Notes: generated by a model not told the origin, from the sequence alone. A stretch of 64,000 bases of DNA from CAVQWT01 sp963717705 (GCA_963717705.1 CAVQWT010000007.1:62001-126000), one strand, 5' to 3'; positions 55,501 through 63,249 are shown, numbered from the stretch's first letter. A program made the numbers and translations.

Positions 55501-58395
55501 GGCATCCTGCTGAAGAACCGGCGGGGCCAGTCGGGCCTGTGGAGCTACGCGATCTCGGGCGACCTGCCGATCGTGCTGCTCCAGATCGGCGACACCGAGA
55601 ACATCGATCTCGTGCGGCGGATGGTGCAGGCCCACGCGTACTGGCGGTTGAAGGGACTGGCGGTCGACCTCGTGATCTGGAACGAAGACCGCGGCGGGTA
55701 CCGGCAGGTGCTGCAGGACCAGATCATGGGGCTCATCGCCGCGGGCATCGAGGCGCACGTGATGGACCGGCCCGGCGGCATCTTCGTGCGACGGGCCGAG
55801 CAGATTTCCGACGAGGACCGCATCCTGCTGCAGACGGTGGCGCGCGCAGTCATCACCGACCGCCGGGGCAGCCTGGTCGAGCAGGTCGCGCGTCGCGGGC
55901 CGGCGGAGGTGCGCGTCCCGCGCCTGATCCCGACCGCGGCCCGCCGCAGCGAGCCGCTGCCCTGGGAACCGCCTGCGCGCGACCTGATCCTGTTCAACGG
56001 CCTCGGCGGCTTCACGCCGGACGGCCGCGAGTACGTCATCACCCTGCCCGCCGGGCAGGCGACGCCCGCGCCCTGGGCCAACGTGCTGGCGAACCCGCAC
56101 TTCGGCACGCTGGTTTCCGAAAGCGGCCTCGCCTATACGTGGAGCGAGAACGCGCACGAATTCCGTCTCACGCCCTGGCACAACGATCCGGTGACCGATG
56201 CCAGCGGCGAAGCGCTGTTCCTCCGTGACGAGGAGACCGGCCGGTTCTGGTCGCCGGCGCCGCTGCCCCGCCGTGGCGTCGGGACCTACGTCACCCGGCA
56301 CGGCTTCGGCTACAGCGTGTTCGAGCACGAGGAGGACGGCATCCGTTCCGAGCTGTGGGTGTACGTGGCCATCGACGCCGCGGTGAAGTTCTCGGTGCTG
56401 AAGGTCCGCAACGCGTCGGGCCGGTCGCGCCGGCTCTCGGCCACCGGCTACGTGGAATGGGTGCTGGGAGACCTGCGGCCGAAGACCGCGATGCACGTGG
56501 TCACCGAGGTCTCGCCCAAGACCGGCGCCCTGCTGGCGCGCAACTCCTACAACACGGAATTCCCGGACCGCGTCGCGTTCTTCGATGTCGACGACCCGAA
56601 CCGCACCGTCAGCGGCGACCGCACCGAGTTCCTGGGACGCAACGGGACGCTGCGCCATCCGGCCACGATGGGGCGCTCGCGCCTGTCCGGCAAGGTGGGC
56701 GCCGCGCTCGATCCCTGCGGCGCCATCCAGGTTCCGTTCGAGCTCGCCGACGGCCAGCAGCGCGAGATCGTGTTCCGGCTCGGGGTCGGCCGCGACGCCG
56801 CCGACGCCGCCGGCCTCGTCGAGCGCTTCCGTGGCCGGTCGGCCGCCCAGGGCGCGCTGGACGCCGTATGGGCCCACTGGAAGCGCACCCTCGGCACGGT
56901 GCAGGTCGACACCCCGGACCAATCGATCAACGTGCTGGCCAACGGCTGGCTGCTGTACCAGACGCTGGCGTGCCGGCTGTGGGCGCGCAGCGGCTACTAC
57001 CAATCCGGCGGGGCCTTCGGCTTCCGCGACCAGCTGCAGGACGCGATGGCCCTGGTTCACGCCGAACCCGCCCTGCTGCGCGCGCACCTGCTGCGTTGCG
57101 CGGGTCGCCAGTTCGTCGAAGGCGACGTCCAGCACTGGTGGCATCCCCCGTCGGGCCGGGGCGTGCGGACGCGCTGCTCGGACGACTACCTGTGGCTGCC
57201 GCTCGCCACCGCCCGCTACGTGAAGGCAACCGGCGACACCGGCGTCCTGGATGAACCGGTCCAATTCCTGGAGGGGCGCCCTGTGAACGCGGGGGACGAC
57301 TCCTACTACGACCTGCCCGGGCGGTCGGCGGAGCCGGCCAGCCTCTACCAGCACTGCGTGCGCGCGGTCGTCCACGGACTCCGCCACGGATCGCACGGCC
57401 TGCCGCTGATGGGTTCCGGCGACTGGAACGACGGCATGAACCTGGTCGGGATCAAGGGCACCGGGGAAAGCGTATGGCTGGGCTTCTTCCTGTGCGCCGT
57501 GCTGACGCAGTTCGGCGAGGTGGCGCGCCGAATGGACGACGACGCATTCGCCGACCGATGCGAGGCCGAGGGGCGGACTCTGCGCCAGAATCTCGAGCAG
57601 CACGGCTGGGACGGCGAATGGTACCGGCGCGCCTACTTCGACGACGGCACGCCGCTGGGATCCGCCGCCAACGTGGACTGCCGAATCGACTCGGTCGCGC
57701 AAAGCTGGTCGGTGCTGTCGGGTGCGGGCGACCCGGCGCGCTCGCGCATGGCCATGAAGGCGGTCGACGAGCGCCTCGTTCGCCGGGACGACGCGCTGAT
57801 CCAGCTGCTCGACCCGCCGTTCGACCGGTCGACGCTCGACCCGGGCTACATCCGCGGTTACGTCCCGGGCGTGCGCGAGAACGGCGGCCAGTACACCCAT
57901 GGCGCGATCTGGGCGGCGATGGCCTTTGCCGCGCTGGGCGATCGCGAACGCGCCTGGGAACTGACGACGATGATCAACCCCGTCAATCATGCGCTGACAC
58001 CCGGCGGGGTGGCGCGCTACAAGGCGGAGCCCTACGTGGTCGCTGCCGACGTCTACGCGCTGGCACCGCACACCGGGCGCGGCGGCTGGAGCTGGTACAC
58101 CGGTTCGGCCGGATGGATGTACCGCCTCATCGTCGAGTCGCTGCTCGGGCTGTCGCTCGCGGACAACCGCCTCCGCTTCACGCCGTGCCTGCCGGCGGAC
58201 TGGACTGCGTTCTCGATCCGCTACCGGTACCACGGGACCGACTACGACATCGCCGTCCGGCAGTCGGGCGGCGCAGCGGCTTCGCAGATCACCGTGACGG
58301 TGGATGGCGTCGCGCAGCCCGACGCCTCGGTGCCCCTGGTCGACGACCGTGCGACGCACCGGGTCGTCGTCGACGTGCGCGTGCCTGGCGCATAA
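49558..58395 (+). CDS. ndvB: cyclic beta-1,2-glucan synthase (NdvB/ChvB type)
   Basis: About 2945 residues if translation starts at TTG 49558 (AGGAA seven bases upstream); the long upstream Arg-rich extension is not credible, and ATG 49690 is a fallback. The order fits the family: an N-terminal initiation region; membrane helices near 425-480; a GT84 glycosyltransferase domain with DxD at D654/D656 (YVITLDTDTELPRD) and RRHRWVRGDWQL; two more pairs of helices near 850-1030; then two glucoamylase-like/GH94 regions. The last includes GDWNDGM at 2621-2627, carrying the GH94 catalytic aspartate. The enzyme makes and cyclises beta-1,2-glucan, an osmoregulated periplasmic glucan. An equally long antisense ORF is a shadow. 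Confidence 0.93.
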   Translation: MNATGRTLFERLLEIPVRFGRGDSPRKFADDEPPLRSELFSADQMERHGSDLAAAHRLAPGRAPDRLLARLAENERTLLEVCDLLTAAIAASRRITPAAEWLLDNFYLIDEQIRTAKRHLPKGYSRELPRLAHGPSAGLPRVYDLAFEVIAHGDGRVDAESLARFAAAYQTVAPLKLGELWAIPIMLRLALIENLRRVGARIAAGTIDRNRADAWADQMTEVAEHDPNNLILVIADMARSNPPMVSSFVAELARRLQGQSAALALPLTWIEQRLSEHGFSIEQLVQSETQEQAAVQVSISNTIGSLRFLGSMDWREFVESMSVVEQKLREDPGGLYGRMDFATRDRYRHVVEEIAKGSHLSESEVARKAIQLAYEGAAPGAARDGDDDRTAHVGFYLVDRGRSRLEQAAAMRMSAAEASRRFARRIPLLLYLGAIAALTAVMTAGLLALAHGDGIAGPLLAALGIVLLLATSQLAVGIVNWVATLLVPPRQLPRMDFSRGLPAEARTLVVVPTFLSSAEGIENLVEALEVRFLANRDACLHFGLLTDFHDAATEAMPGDDALLLLARKGIDALNEKYGRAPDPDGSVAPGDSFFLFHRPRRWNAGERVWMGYERKRGKLAELNSLLRGGGSTGFSLVVGDLTALSGVKYVITLDTDTELPRDSARQFVGAMAHPLNRARFDASRKRTGAGLVAEGYGILQPRVSISLPGANRSWYARLHGGDPGIDPYTRAVSDVYQDVFDEGSFIGKGIYDVDAFEQALAGRFPENRILSHDLLEGCYARSGLLSDAQLYEEFPATYQADIRRRHRWVRGDWQLAGWLLARVPAAGAGKAVNPLSMLSQWKLLDNLRRSLVPAVLTLLLLLGWAVLPRAWLWTLVVIAILWLPSVIASILDLLRKPDEILLRQHLASTAGVAARHGAQALLNLAFLPYEAAVNLDAIVRTAWRILVSHRRRLEWNPSAADARAPSPANGASHRSALAEALGSMWIAPAIAVAATILLVIAAPLALAAAAPVLLLWLAAPAIAWWISRPLARREARLTIDQARFLRKLARRTWAFFETFVGPDDHWLPPDNWQEHPVATLAHRTSPTNMGFALLANLTASDFGYIPAGQLLLRTANALRTMSAMERYEGHFYNWYDTRSLKPLAPLYVSAVDSGNLAGHLLTLRPGLLALVDARIVDPQCFDGLDDTLRTLVECGGASAPPSAVRLQRDLETAYDSRPVTIAAAHRWLVRIAAQVAEVTAQTAAPAVHVADSGPAGTPVPAGDAAFWADALVRQCRILQDELAFLVPWIALPAAPPGLADPTRDRAIPTLRELATLDAEMAPALERARLASASPAESDWLESLAQAVAAASARATERIAEIGRLARQCDELATMEYDFLYDRARHLLAIGYNVAERRQDPSYYDLLASEARFSSFVAIAQGQLPQESWFALGRLLTTAGGRSVLLSWSGSMFEYLMPLLVMPSYENTLLDQTCRRTVERQIAYGKQRGVPWGISECGYNAVDASLSYQYRAFGVPGLGLKRGLAEDLVVAPYASALALMVAPEESCLNLQRLAAEGIAGRFGLYEAVDYTPARVPRGQASVVVRSFMAHHQGMILLSLAHLLLARPMQKRFESDPQFKATLLLLQERPPKVASLFLHPAELSAIAGVAGGPEAPVRVLASPNTPIPEVQLLSNGRYHVMVTSAGGGSSRWKDLALTRWREDTTCDNWGTFCYIRDVASGAFWSAAHQPTPRRSAHYEAIFTEARAEFRRRDDDLEAHTEIVVSPEDDIELRRLRITNRSRVRRTIDVTSYAEVALSSAAADALHPAFSNLFVQTEIVPPRRAILCTRRPRSHDEQAPWMFHLMVVHGCDSLEASYETDRAAFIGRGRTVADPQAMTDAGTLSGSQGSVLDPIVAIRHRVTLDPQQTATFDIASGISDTREGALALAAKYQDRHLADRVFDLAWTHSWVTLRQINATEADAQLYARLASSIIYANASLRAEAGILLKNRRGQSGLWSYAISGDLPIVLLQIGDTENIDLVRRMVQAHAYWRLKGLAVDLVIWNEDRGGYRQVLQDQIMGLIAAGIEAHVMDRPGGIFVRRAEQISDEDRILLQTVARAVITDRRGSLVEQVARRGPAEVRVPRLIPTAARRSEPLPWEPPARDLILFNGLGGFTPDGREYVITLPAGQATPAPWANVLANPHFGTLVSESGLAYTWSENAHEFRLTPWHNDPVTDASGEALFLRDEETGRFWSPAPLPRRGVGTYVTRHGFGYSVFEHEEDGIRSELWVYVAIDAAVKFSVLKVRNASGRSRRLSATGYVEWVLGDLRPKTAMHVVTEVSPKTGALLARNSYNTEFPDRVAFFDVDDPNRTVSGDRTEFLGRNGTLRHPATMGRSRLSGKVGAALDPCGAIQVPFELADGQQREIVFRLGVGRDAADAAGLVERFRGRSAAQGALDAVWAHWKRTLGTVQVDTPDQSINVLANGWLLYQTLACRLWARSGYYQSGGAFGFRDQLQDAMALVHAEPALLRAHLLRCAGRQFVEGDVQHWWHPPSGRGVRTRCSDDYLWLPLATARYVKATGDTGVLDEPVQFLEGRPVNAGDDSYYDLPGRSAEPASLYQHCVRAVVHGLRHGSHGLPLMGSGDWNDGMNLVGIKGTGESVWLGFFLCAVLTQFGEVARRMDDDAFADRCEAEGRTLRQNLEQHGWDGEWYRRAYFDDGTPLGSAANVDCRIDSVAQSWSVLSGAGDPARSRMAMKAVDERLVRRDDALIQLLDPPFDRSTLDPGYIRGYVPGVRENGGQYTHGAIWAAMAFAALGDRERAWELTTMINPVNHALTPGGVARYKAEPYVVAADVYALAPHTGRGGWSWYTGSAGWMYRLIVESLLGLSLADNRLRFTPCLPADWTAFSIRYRYHGTDYDIAVRQSGGAAASQITVTVDGVAQPDASVPLVDDRATHRVVVDVRVPGA

Positions 58396-58572
58396 GTCCG
58401 AGCAAAGGCGGGTCGCGCACTGCGGGTGTCCTGCGCCTTGCACCGGTGGCCGCATCCAGGAATCCCCGCCCGCGTCGATCGCATCGCACCAGCGTGCGCC
58501 AGCGCACCGACTGCGGCGGCGCACGTCCGGGATGAATCGTACCGCCGCAGTCGCTGCGCACCGAACCAAAGG

Positions 58573-58600
58573 CAACGGCACGGGCTGACCCGTGCCGTTG
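58573..58600 (-). terminator. hairpin terminator of the histone-like gene
   Basis: 12-base perfect stem CAACGGCACGGG / CCCGTGCCGTTG with a CTGA loop, 50 nt after the stop at 58651, followed on the minus strand by CCTTTGG. It may also mark the end of the convergent glucan synthase transcript. The rest of the 255-bp gap holds no gene. Confidence 0.65.
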
Positions 58601-58650
58601 TCCATTCCGGCCGCGCCGGCGAGCCTGGCAGGAGCGGCGCGGGACGACGG

Positions 58651-59349
58651 TCAGAGCTTCTTCGCCGTCTTCTTCGCCACCTTCTTCACCGGCTTCTTCG
58701 TCGCCTTCTTCGCCGTCTTCTTGACCGGCGGTTTCACGGCCTTCCTGGCGGCCTTGGCGATCGCTGCGCCCGTCTTCCGCGCTGCCGTCTTCGCCTTGGC
58801 GACGCCCTTCTTCACCGCGGTCTTGGCCGCGGCCACCTTGCGTCCCGCCGCCTTCTTCGCCGTGCCGGCCTTGCGCTTCGCCGCGGGCTTGGCCGGGGTC
58901 ATCGCACGCTCGACCTTGCCGGCGGCCTTCTTCGCGCCGGTTGCCGCCGCCTTCACCTTGCGCTTGACCGTGCGCTTCGCCTTGCCCAGCGTCCGCATGG
59001 CGTCGCCTTCCACGGCCTTGGCCTTGCTCGTCACGGCCCGCTTCGCCTTGCCCAGCGTCCGCTTGGCATCGGCTTCGACCGTCCTCGCGGTGCTGGTCAC
59101 GCTGCGCTTGGCCCGGCCGAACTTCTTTTCCGCGTCCGCCTCGGCGGCCTTCGCCTTGCGCTTGACCGTGGCCGTGACCGAGCGCGCCTTCTTCTCGACC
59201 GCGTCCTTCGCCTTGCCCGCTTCACGCTGGACGTCCGAGGCAGCAACCTCCGCCTTCTTCACCAGCGAGGCGCCGACTTCCTCGACCTTGTCCTTGGCGG
59301 CCCCCATTGCGTCGCCGATCCTGGTCAGCAAACTGTCGTTCTTGCCCAT
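58651..59349 (-). CDS. histone H1-like Lys/Ala-rich protein
   Basis: 232 residues from ATG 59349, AGGAG eight bases upstream. The N-terminal 45 residues (MGKNDSLLTRIGDAMGAAKD, KVEEVGASLVKK) form an amphipathic helix of the kind seen in small stress proteins. The rest is a repetitive K-A-rich tail with units such as AKRTLGKAKRAVTSKAKAVE and ending KKTAKKATKKPVKKVAKKTA. It is strongly basic and probably binds DNA or polyphosphate. Related H1-like proteins occur in Bordetella and Burkholderia. A TATTCT at 59458-59453 could be its -10. The regulon motif in front of it is at best degenerate. Confidence 0.75.
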   Translation of the reverse strand: MGKNDSLLTRIGDAMGAAKDKVEEVGASLVKKAEVAASDVQREAGKAKDAVEKKARSVTATVKRKAKAAEADAEKKFGRAKRSVTSTARTVEADAKRTLGKAKRAVTSKAKAVEGDAMRTLGKAKRTVKRKVKAAATGAKKAAGKVERAMTPAKPAAKRKAGTAKKAAGRKVAAAKTAVKKGVAKAKTAARKTGAAIAKAARKAVKPPVKKTAKKATKKPVKKVAKKTAKKL

Positions 59350-59594
59350 CTTCGTTGCTCCTGTCCGGAAAGAAAAACCATCGCGACCCGAATGTAGCCT
59401 TGGGCTGAGCGGACCGCCGCTCGCTGGGCGTTCGCACGCGCGAGTCAACATCAGAATACCAAAATTGCCGCGTCAGGTTCGGTCGCGGCACGACCACGCC
59501 GCTGGTTCGTGCATCCGCGAGTTGCATGTGACCCAGCTCCGTTTACCGTTACCAACCGGCGCCCTCGCTGCGTCGATCCACCGCAGCCCTGGTC

Positions 59595-60290
59595 TCACGC
59601 CACCGCGCCGAATAGCGCCCCGACACCCGCCGTCAGGCCCATCGCCAGCGCACCCCAGAACGTGACGCGCACGGCGCCCTTGGCGACGTCCGCACCGCCC
59701 ACGCGCGCGGCAACCCCGCCCAGGATCGCGAGGAACACCAGCGAAGTCCCGGCCACGACCGCGATCAGGCTCGATGGCGGGACCGCCGCCACCGCCAGCA
59801 GCGGCATCGCGGCGCCGACGGCGAAGCTGGCGGCCGAGGTGAACGCAGCCTGGATCGGACGGGCACTGAGCGTGTCGGAGATCCCCAGCTCGTCGCGGGC
59901 GTGCGCGCCCAGCGCGTCGTGGGCCATCAGCTGCTCGGCGACCTGCTTCGCAAGCGCGGCGTCGAGGCCGCGGCCGACGTAGATCGCCGCGAGTTCCCGT
60001 CGCTCGGCGGGGTCGTCGGCCTCGAGTTCGGCACGCTCCATGCCCAGCGCGGCCTCTTCGGAATCCGCCTGCGAACGGACGGAAACGTATTCGCCGGCCG
60101 CCATCGACATCGCTCCAGCGACCAGGCCGGCGATCCCGGCGATCATCACGCTGCCGTGACTGCCGCTGGCGGCGGCGACGCCGAGCACCAGGCTTGCGGT
60201 CGACACGATGCCGTCGTTCGCCCCCAGTACCGCAGCGCGCAGCCAGCCGATGCGGTCCGTTCGGTGCAGTTCGCTGTGGCGTGGTGTCAT
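59595..60290 (-). CDS. VIT1/CCC1-family membrane transporter (iron/manganese type)
   Basis: 231 residues. Opens with IGWLRAAVLGANDGIVSTAS, the first-helix signature of the VIT family, then AGLVAGAMSMAAGEYVSVRS. A cytoplasmic Glu-rich segment (ADSEEAALGMERAELEADDP) corresponds to the metal-binding domain, and three further helices close the protein. Family members export or sequester Fe(II) or Mn(II). Co-location with ferritin genes suggests metal stress handling. No clear copy of the regulon motif points at it, although site J lies in the shared 329-bp gap. Confidence 0.9.
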   Translation of the reverse strand: MTPRHSELHRTDRIGWLRAAVLGANDGIVSTASLVLGVAAASGSHGSVMIAGIAGLVAGAMSMAAGEYVSVRSQADSEEAALGMERAELEADDPAERRELAAIYVGRGLDAALAKQVAEQLMAHDALGAHARDELGISDTLSARPIQAAFTSAASFAVGAAMPLLAVAAVPPSSLIAVVAGTSLVFLAILGGVAARVGGADVAKGAVRVTFWGALAMGLTAGVGALFGAVA

Positions 60291-60402
60291 GTTTGCTCAT
60301 CCCCTTGAAATGGCGTTGCCAGTACCTCGAAAGATACGCCGAAAAGTCCGGCGGCTTCTTGCGATGCCGCATGCATCGAGCGAATCGCCCGGCATCGGAT
60401 CG

Positions 60403-60416
60403 GTGCGCCAACGCAC
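60403..60416 (+). promoter_or_regulatory. regulator site J, upstream of csbD
   Basis: Core GTGCGCCAACGCAC followed by AGACTT. CAACAT starts at 60439, 22 nt after the core. The gap 60291-60619 between the VIT gene and csbD contains this site and no other gene. Confidence 0.65.
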
Positions 60417-60619
60417 AGACTTCCTTGCAGCAGGGGCTCAACATTAATGCGTGGCTGGCAGGGACGTGACGGTGCCGGAACGCGATGACGCAGCAGCCTG
60501 ACGTTTCGCGTTATCGACGCCATCACACGGCACCTCTTTCCGGTGCAAGGCTTCGGCTTTCCCGATCTTCCAGCAAGGCGCGCCGGTCCTTCACCGGCAT
60601 ACGACTTCAGGAGCAAACC

Positions 60620-60811
60620 ATGAGCATGAACAAAGACCAAGTCACCGGCCGAGTCAAGGAAGCCAAGGGCACGATCAAGGAAGTCACCGGCAAGCTGGTC
60701 GGCAACGAGAGCATGGAAGCCAAGGGCAAGATCCAGAAGACGCTCGGCGAGGCCCAGGCCAAGTTCGGCGACGTGAAGAAGGACATCGCGGACGCGAAAA
60801 AGGGTCTCTGA
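60620..60811 (+). CDS. CsbD-family stress protein
   Basis: 63 residues from ATG 60620 with GGAG upstream (CAGGAGCAAACC). The sequence NKDQVTGRVKEAKGTIKEVT followed by GKLVGNESMEAKGKIQKTLG is the CsbD signature. These small, hydrophilic helical proteins are general-stress proteins of unknown mechanism. The gene is monocistronic, ending at a good terminator (60883). The ORF upstream of the chosen ATG is not supported. Confidence 0.93.
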   Translation: MSMNKDQVTGRVKEAKGTIKEVTGKLVGNESMEAKGKIQKTLGEAQAKFGDVKKDIADAKKGL

Positions 60812-60882
60812 ACCCGCGTGCGCCACGGCCGGCGGAATGACCATCTTCCGCTCCGGCTTTTCCCACCCACCGCCTCGAAGGT

Positions 60883-60913
60883 CCATGCGCCCTGCAACGG
60901 GCGCATGGCTTTT
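60883..60913 (+). terminator. rho-independent terminator after csbD
   Basis: Ten-base stem CCATGCGCCC / GGGCGCATGG with a six-base loop, followed by CTTTTC. It lies 71 nt after the csbD stop. Confidence 0.8.
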
Positions 60914-61022
60914 CGTGACGCGCGCGTTCAACGATGACTGGCCCCGCGGCGCCACGCCCGGGGCGAGAACCCGGCGCAGACCTGCCCGCGCCGGGTAATC
61001 CGATGCGAAGCCGCGTGCCCCG

Positions 61023-61379
61023 CTACACGTCCGCGGCGCCGCCTCGCGACAGCAGCGCACCGAGCACCACGCCCGCGACCGCGCAGACGGCGATGATCTG
61101 CCACGGGTTGGCGTGGACGTACTCGTCGGTCGCCCTTCCGGCCGCTCTTGTCTTCGCCAGCGCCACGCCCTGCAGTTCCGCGACGCGAGCCTTGGCCGCG
61201 TTCAGCGACTGCTCGGCCCTGGCCCGCGCCTGCGCGACGTGCTGTCCGGTCTGGCCCGCCGTGGCGCTCAGGAGCTGCTCCATGTCGGTCGCCAGCACCC
61301 GGAAGTCGGCCATCAGCTTGTCGGTGGTGATTCGCCCACCTTCGTCATTCGTCACGATGTCTCTGGCGTTCATGTTCAT
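61023..61379 (-). CDS. DUF883 (ElaB/YqjD-like) membrane-anchored protein
   Basis: 118 residues from ATG 61379 (MNMNARDIVTNDEGGRITTD); the second Met is also possible. A helical, charged soluble part (KLMADFRVLATDMEQLLSAT, then ARARAEQSLNAAKARVAEL) leads to a C-terminal membrane anchor HANPWQIIAVCAVAGVVLGA and a final LLSRGG, the standard YqjD/ElaB arrangement. Some relatives bind ribosomes in stationary phase. It is 80 bp downstream of the lmo0937-type gene and probably in the same transcript. Confidence 0.9.
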   Translation of the reverse strand: MNMNARDIVTNDEGGRITTDKLMADFRVLATDMEQLLSATAGQTGQHVAQARARAEQSLNAAKARVAELQGVALAKTRAAGRATDEYVHANPWQIIAVCAVAGVVLGALLSRGGAADV

Positions 61380-61459
61380 CGACCTTTGCGTGTTGTCACT
61401 GCTGAGTTCCGATTGCACGGTCCCTGGTCCGGCCGGCCCGGGCCGGGTCGGCCGGGGCG

Positions 61460-61609
61460 TCACATCGCTTTTCGTCCGCTGATGAGATTGAACAGGATCA
61501 TGATCACGGCGATCACCAGCAGCAGGTGAATGAAGCCGCCGAGCGTGTAGGAACTGACCAGTCCGACTGCCCAGAGGACGAGCAGGATAAGTGCGATCGT
61601 ATAGAGCAT
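61460..61609 (-). CDS. lmo0937-family small membrane protein
   Basis: 49 residues from ATG 61609 (MLYTIALILLVLWAVGLVSS). Two hydrophobic segments and the terminal NLISGRKAM match the lmo0937 family of tiny membrane proteins of unknown function. The start upstream at 61699 would read through the promoter. Regulator site L is 77 nt upstream of the start codon. Confidence 0.9.
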   Translation of the reverse strand: MLYTIALILLVLWAVGLVSSYTLGGFIHLLLVIAVIMILFNLISGRKAM

Positions 61610-61685
61610 GTGGTCCACCTTTTGGTTGTCAGGGTTCGCACCTCCGAACCCATTGTCAGATTGGACCGCTTCGCGCGCGCCGTCT

Positions 61686-61699
61686 GTTCGCCACCGCAC
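61686..61699 (-). promoter_or_regulatory. regulator site L, upstream of the lmo0937/DUF883 unit
   Basis: Minus-strand core GTGCGGTGGCGAAC followed by AGACGG. CAATCT (61663-61658), identical to the hexamer at site C, starts 22 nt after the core. Confidence 0.7.
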
Positions 61700-61766
61700 A
61701 CGACGCAGGCTGCGGCCCCCCGTCGCAGGCGGGCTCCCGGGCGCCGAGCGTGGTCACCGGGGATGG

Positions 61767-61964
61767 CTACTTCTTGGCATCCTTGGCCGCATCCTCGATC
61801 TTCTGGCCCGCCTTCTCGAGCTGCTGCCCCGCCTTCTCGACGGTCTGGTCGACGGCCTTGCCAGCGCGCTCCGCCGGCCCTTCCTTCTTCTCGCAGGCCG
61901 CGAGGCCGAGCACGAGCACGCTTATCGCCACTCCGGCGCCAACACCATTCAGGATCTTGTTCAT
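61767..61964 (-). CDS. small helical lipoprotein
   Basis: 65 residues. Lipobox LGLAAC with the lipidated cysteine at C24 (VLVLGLAACEKKEGPAERAG). The mature part is an amphipathic helix with a heptad-like pattern (VEKAGQQLEKAGQKIEDAAK). It resembles entericidin-like or Lpp-like small stress lipoproteins. It is 27 bp downstream of the AI-2E-family gene and likely the last gene of that unit. Confidence 0.82.
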   Translation of the reverse strand: MNKILNGVGAGVAISVLVLGLAACEKKEGPAERAGKAVDQTVEKAGQQLEKAGQKIEDAAKDAKK

Positions 61965-61991
61965 GCCTTTCTCCTTCCGTTGGTTAATGCA

Positions 61992-63245
61992 TCATTCGCC
62001 CAGCAACTCGGCGACCGGCTGCAACTGCTCCACATGCTGTGACACGGCTTTCACGATGACGATGATCGGGATCCCGAGCAGCATGCCCCAGACACCCCAC
62101 AGCCAGCCCCAGAACAGCAGCGAGATGAACACCGCCGCCGAATTCATCCTGGCGATCCGGCCGGTCATCCAGGTGGTGACGAACACCCCGACGAAGGTCG
62201 CGACCAGCACCGTCGACCCGGAAACGAGCAACGCCATCGGGAACGAGTCGAACTGCATGAACGCCGCCATCCCCGTGGCGGCCGCGGTCACCCCGGGGCC
62301 GAGGTACGGGATGACGTGAAGCAGGGCCGCCACCACCGCCCAGGCCCCGGCGTTCTCCATGCCGATCCAGGCCAGTGCCGCCCAGACCAGCAGCCCGACC
62401 AGCGCGTTGGTGAGCAGCATCATGAACAGGTACTTCTGGATCGATTCGTTGATCTCGTCCACGATCTGCACGGTGATCTTCTTGTTCGACAGCGTCGGCC
62501 CGGCCAGCCGGACCAGCTTGCGCTTGAAGATGTCGCCGCCGACCAGCAGGAAGAACGTCAGGAACAGCACCATGACCGCCTGGCCCGCGGCGCCGACGGC
62601 TCCCTTGGACCCCAGCCAGAGATAGTCCCCCACCTTGAACGTCGGCTGGTCGATGACCACGTGCGTCGCCGGCTCCCGCTGGGCCGAAGGTCCGCCCGTC
62701 GCCTCGCTGGTCGCCTTCTGCACCACCGACGCCGCACTCTGCATCTTCTGCATGGTGCCGAGCTGGCTGATCCGCAGCCGGGCGACCCCGGCGGAAAACT
62801 TGCTGGCGGCGGCTGGCAACCCCTCGACGATCGTCTGCACCTGGCCCCGCAGCGTATAGCCGCCGAGCACGAGCGCGCCGACGACCGTCGCCATCACGAT
62901 CATGCTGGCCATGACCCGCGGCATCCTCGTCCGCTCCAGCACCGCCACCAGCGGACTCAGCATGTAGGCAAGGACGACGCCGACCAGCAGCGACACGAAG
63001 AAGGCCTGCGCCCAGTCCAGCGCCGCCACCACGGCGACGACCGCCAGGATCGTCAGCGCCAGGCCGCGCGCGTCCACGGGAATGCGGACGACGGGCACGC
63101 CGGCAACTCCCGGGACGCCGCGCATGGCCGGGTCGCCGGCGGCCGGCTCGGCGGAGCGACGATCGGCCGGAGGCGAAATCCCCGGCTTCATGTCGGCGGA
63201 AGAAGAACGAGGCGCAACCGCGCCCCGTTCCGCTGCTTGCGTCAT
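61992..63245 (-). CDS. AI-2E-transporter-family (PF01594) membrane protein
   Basis: 417 residues. The first 50 are Pro/Ala/Gly-rich and cytoplasmic. About eight membrane helices follow: LALTILAVVAVVAALDWAQA, SLLVGVVLAYMLSPLVAVLE, a periplasmic-type helical hairpin, then KYLFMMLLTNALVGLLVWAA and VAALLHVIPYLGPGVTAAAT. The PYLGP motif and C-terminal LLFWGWLWGVWGMLLGIPII are typical of the family. Family members include TqsA-like exporters and Na+/H+ antiporters, so the substrate is unknown. It sits between the BON gene (4 bp) and the lipoprotein gene. Confidence 0.9.
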   Translation of the reverse strand: MTQAAERGAVAPRSSSADMKPGISPPADRRSAEPAAGDPAMRGVPGVAGVPVVRIPVDARGLALTILAVVAVVAALDWAQAFFVSLLVGVVLAYMLSPLVAVLERTRMPRVMASMIVMATVVGALVLGGYTLRGQVQTIVEGLPAAASKFSAGVARLRISQLGTMQKMQSAASVVQKATSEATGGPSAQREPATHVVIDQPTFKVGDYLWLGSKGAVGAAGQAVMVLFLTFFLLVGGDIFKRKLVRLAGPTLSNKKITVQIVDEINESIQKYLFMMLLTNALVGLLVWAALAWIGMENAGAWAVVAALLHVIPYLGPGVTAAATGMAAFMQFDSFPMALLVSGSTVLVATFVGVFVTTWMTGRIARMNSAAVFISLLFWGWLWGVWGMLLGIPIIVIVKAVSQHVEQLQPVAELLGE

Positions 63246-63249
63246 GGAC

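Noticed and set aside
58494..58507. GTGCGCCAGCGCAC resembling the regulon site, and a half-match near 58553-58566
   Set aside because: No YANNNT hexamer lies 22 nt away in either direction and no gene is directed from this convergent gap. At best these are decayed sites.
49525..58605. 3026-residue antisense ORF
   Set aside because: Arg/Ala/Gly/Val-rich composition with no motifs; a shadow of the cyclic-glucan synthase caused by high GC third positions.
59477..59491. GTTCGGTCGCGGCAC upstream of the histone-like gene
   Set aside because: One base too long for the 14-bp core, and the TATTCT nearby is at the wrong distance; kept out of the site list.
60259..60272. GTTCGGTGCAGTTC resembling the regulon site
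   Set aside because: It lies inside the VIT-family coding start and only half of it matches; likely coincidence.
61070..61090. CGCGCAGACGG similar to the AGAC flank of site B
   Set aside because: Inside the DUF883 coding region, with no palindromic partner at the right distance.
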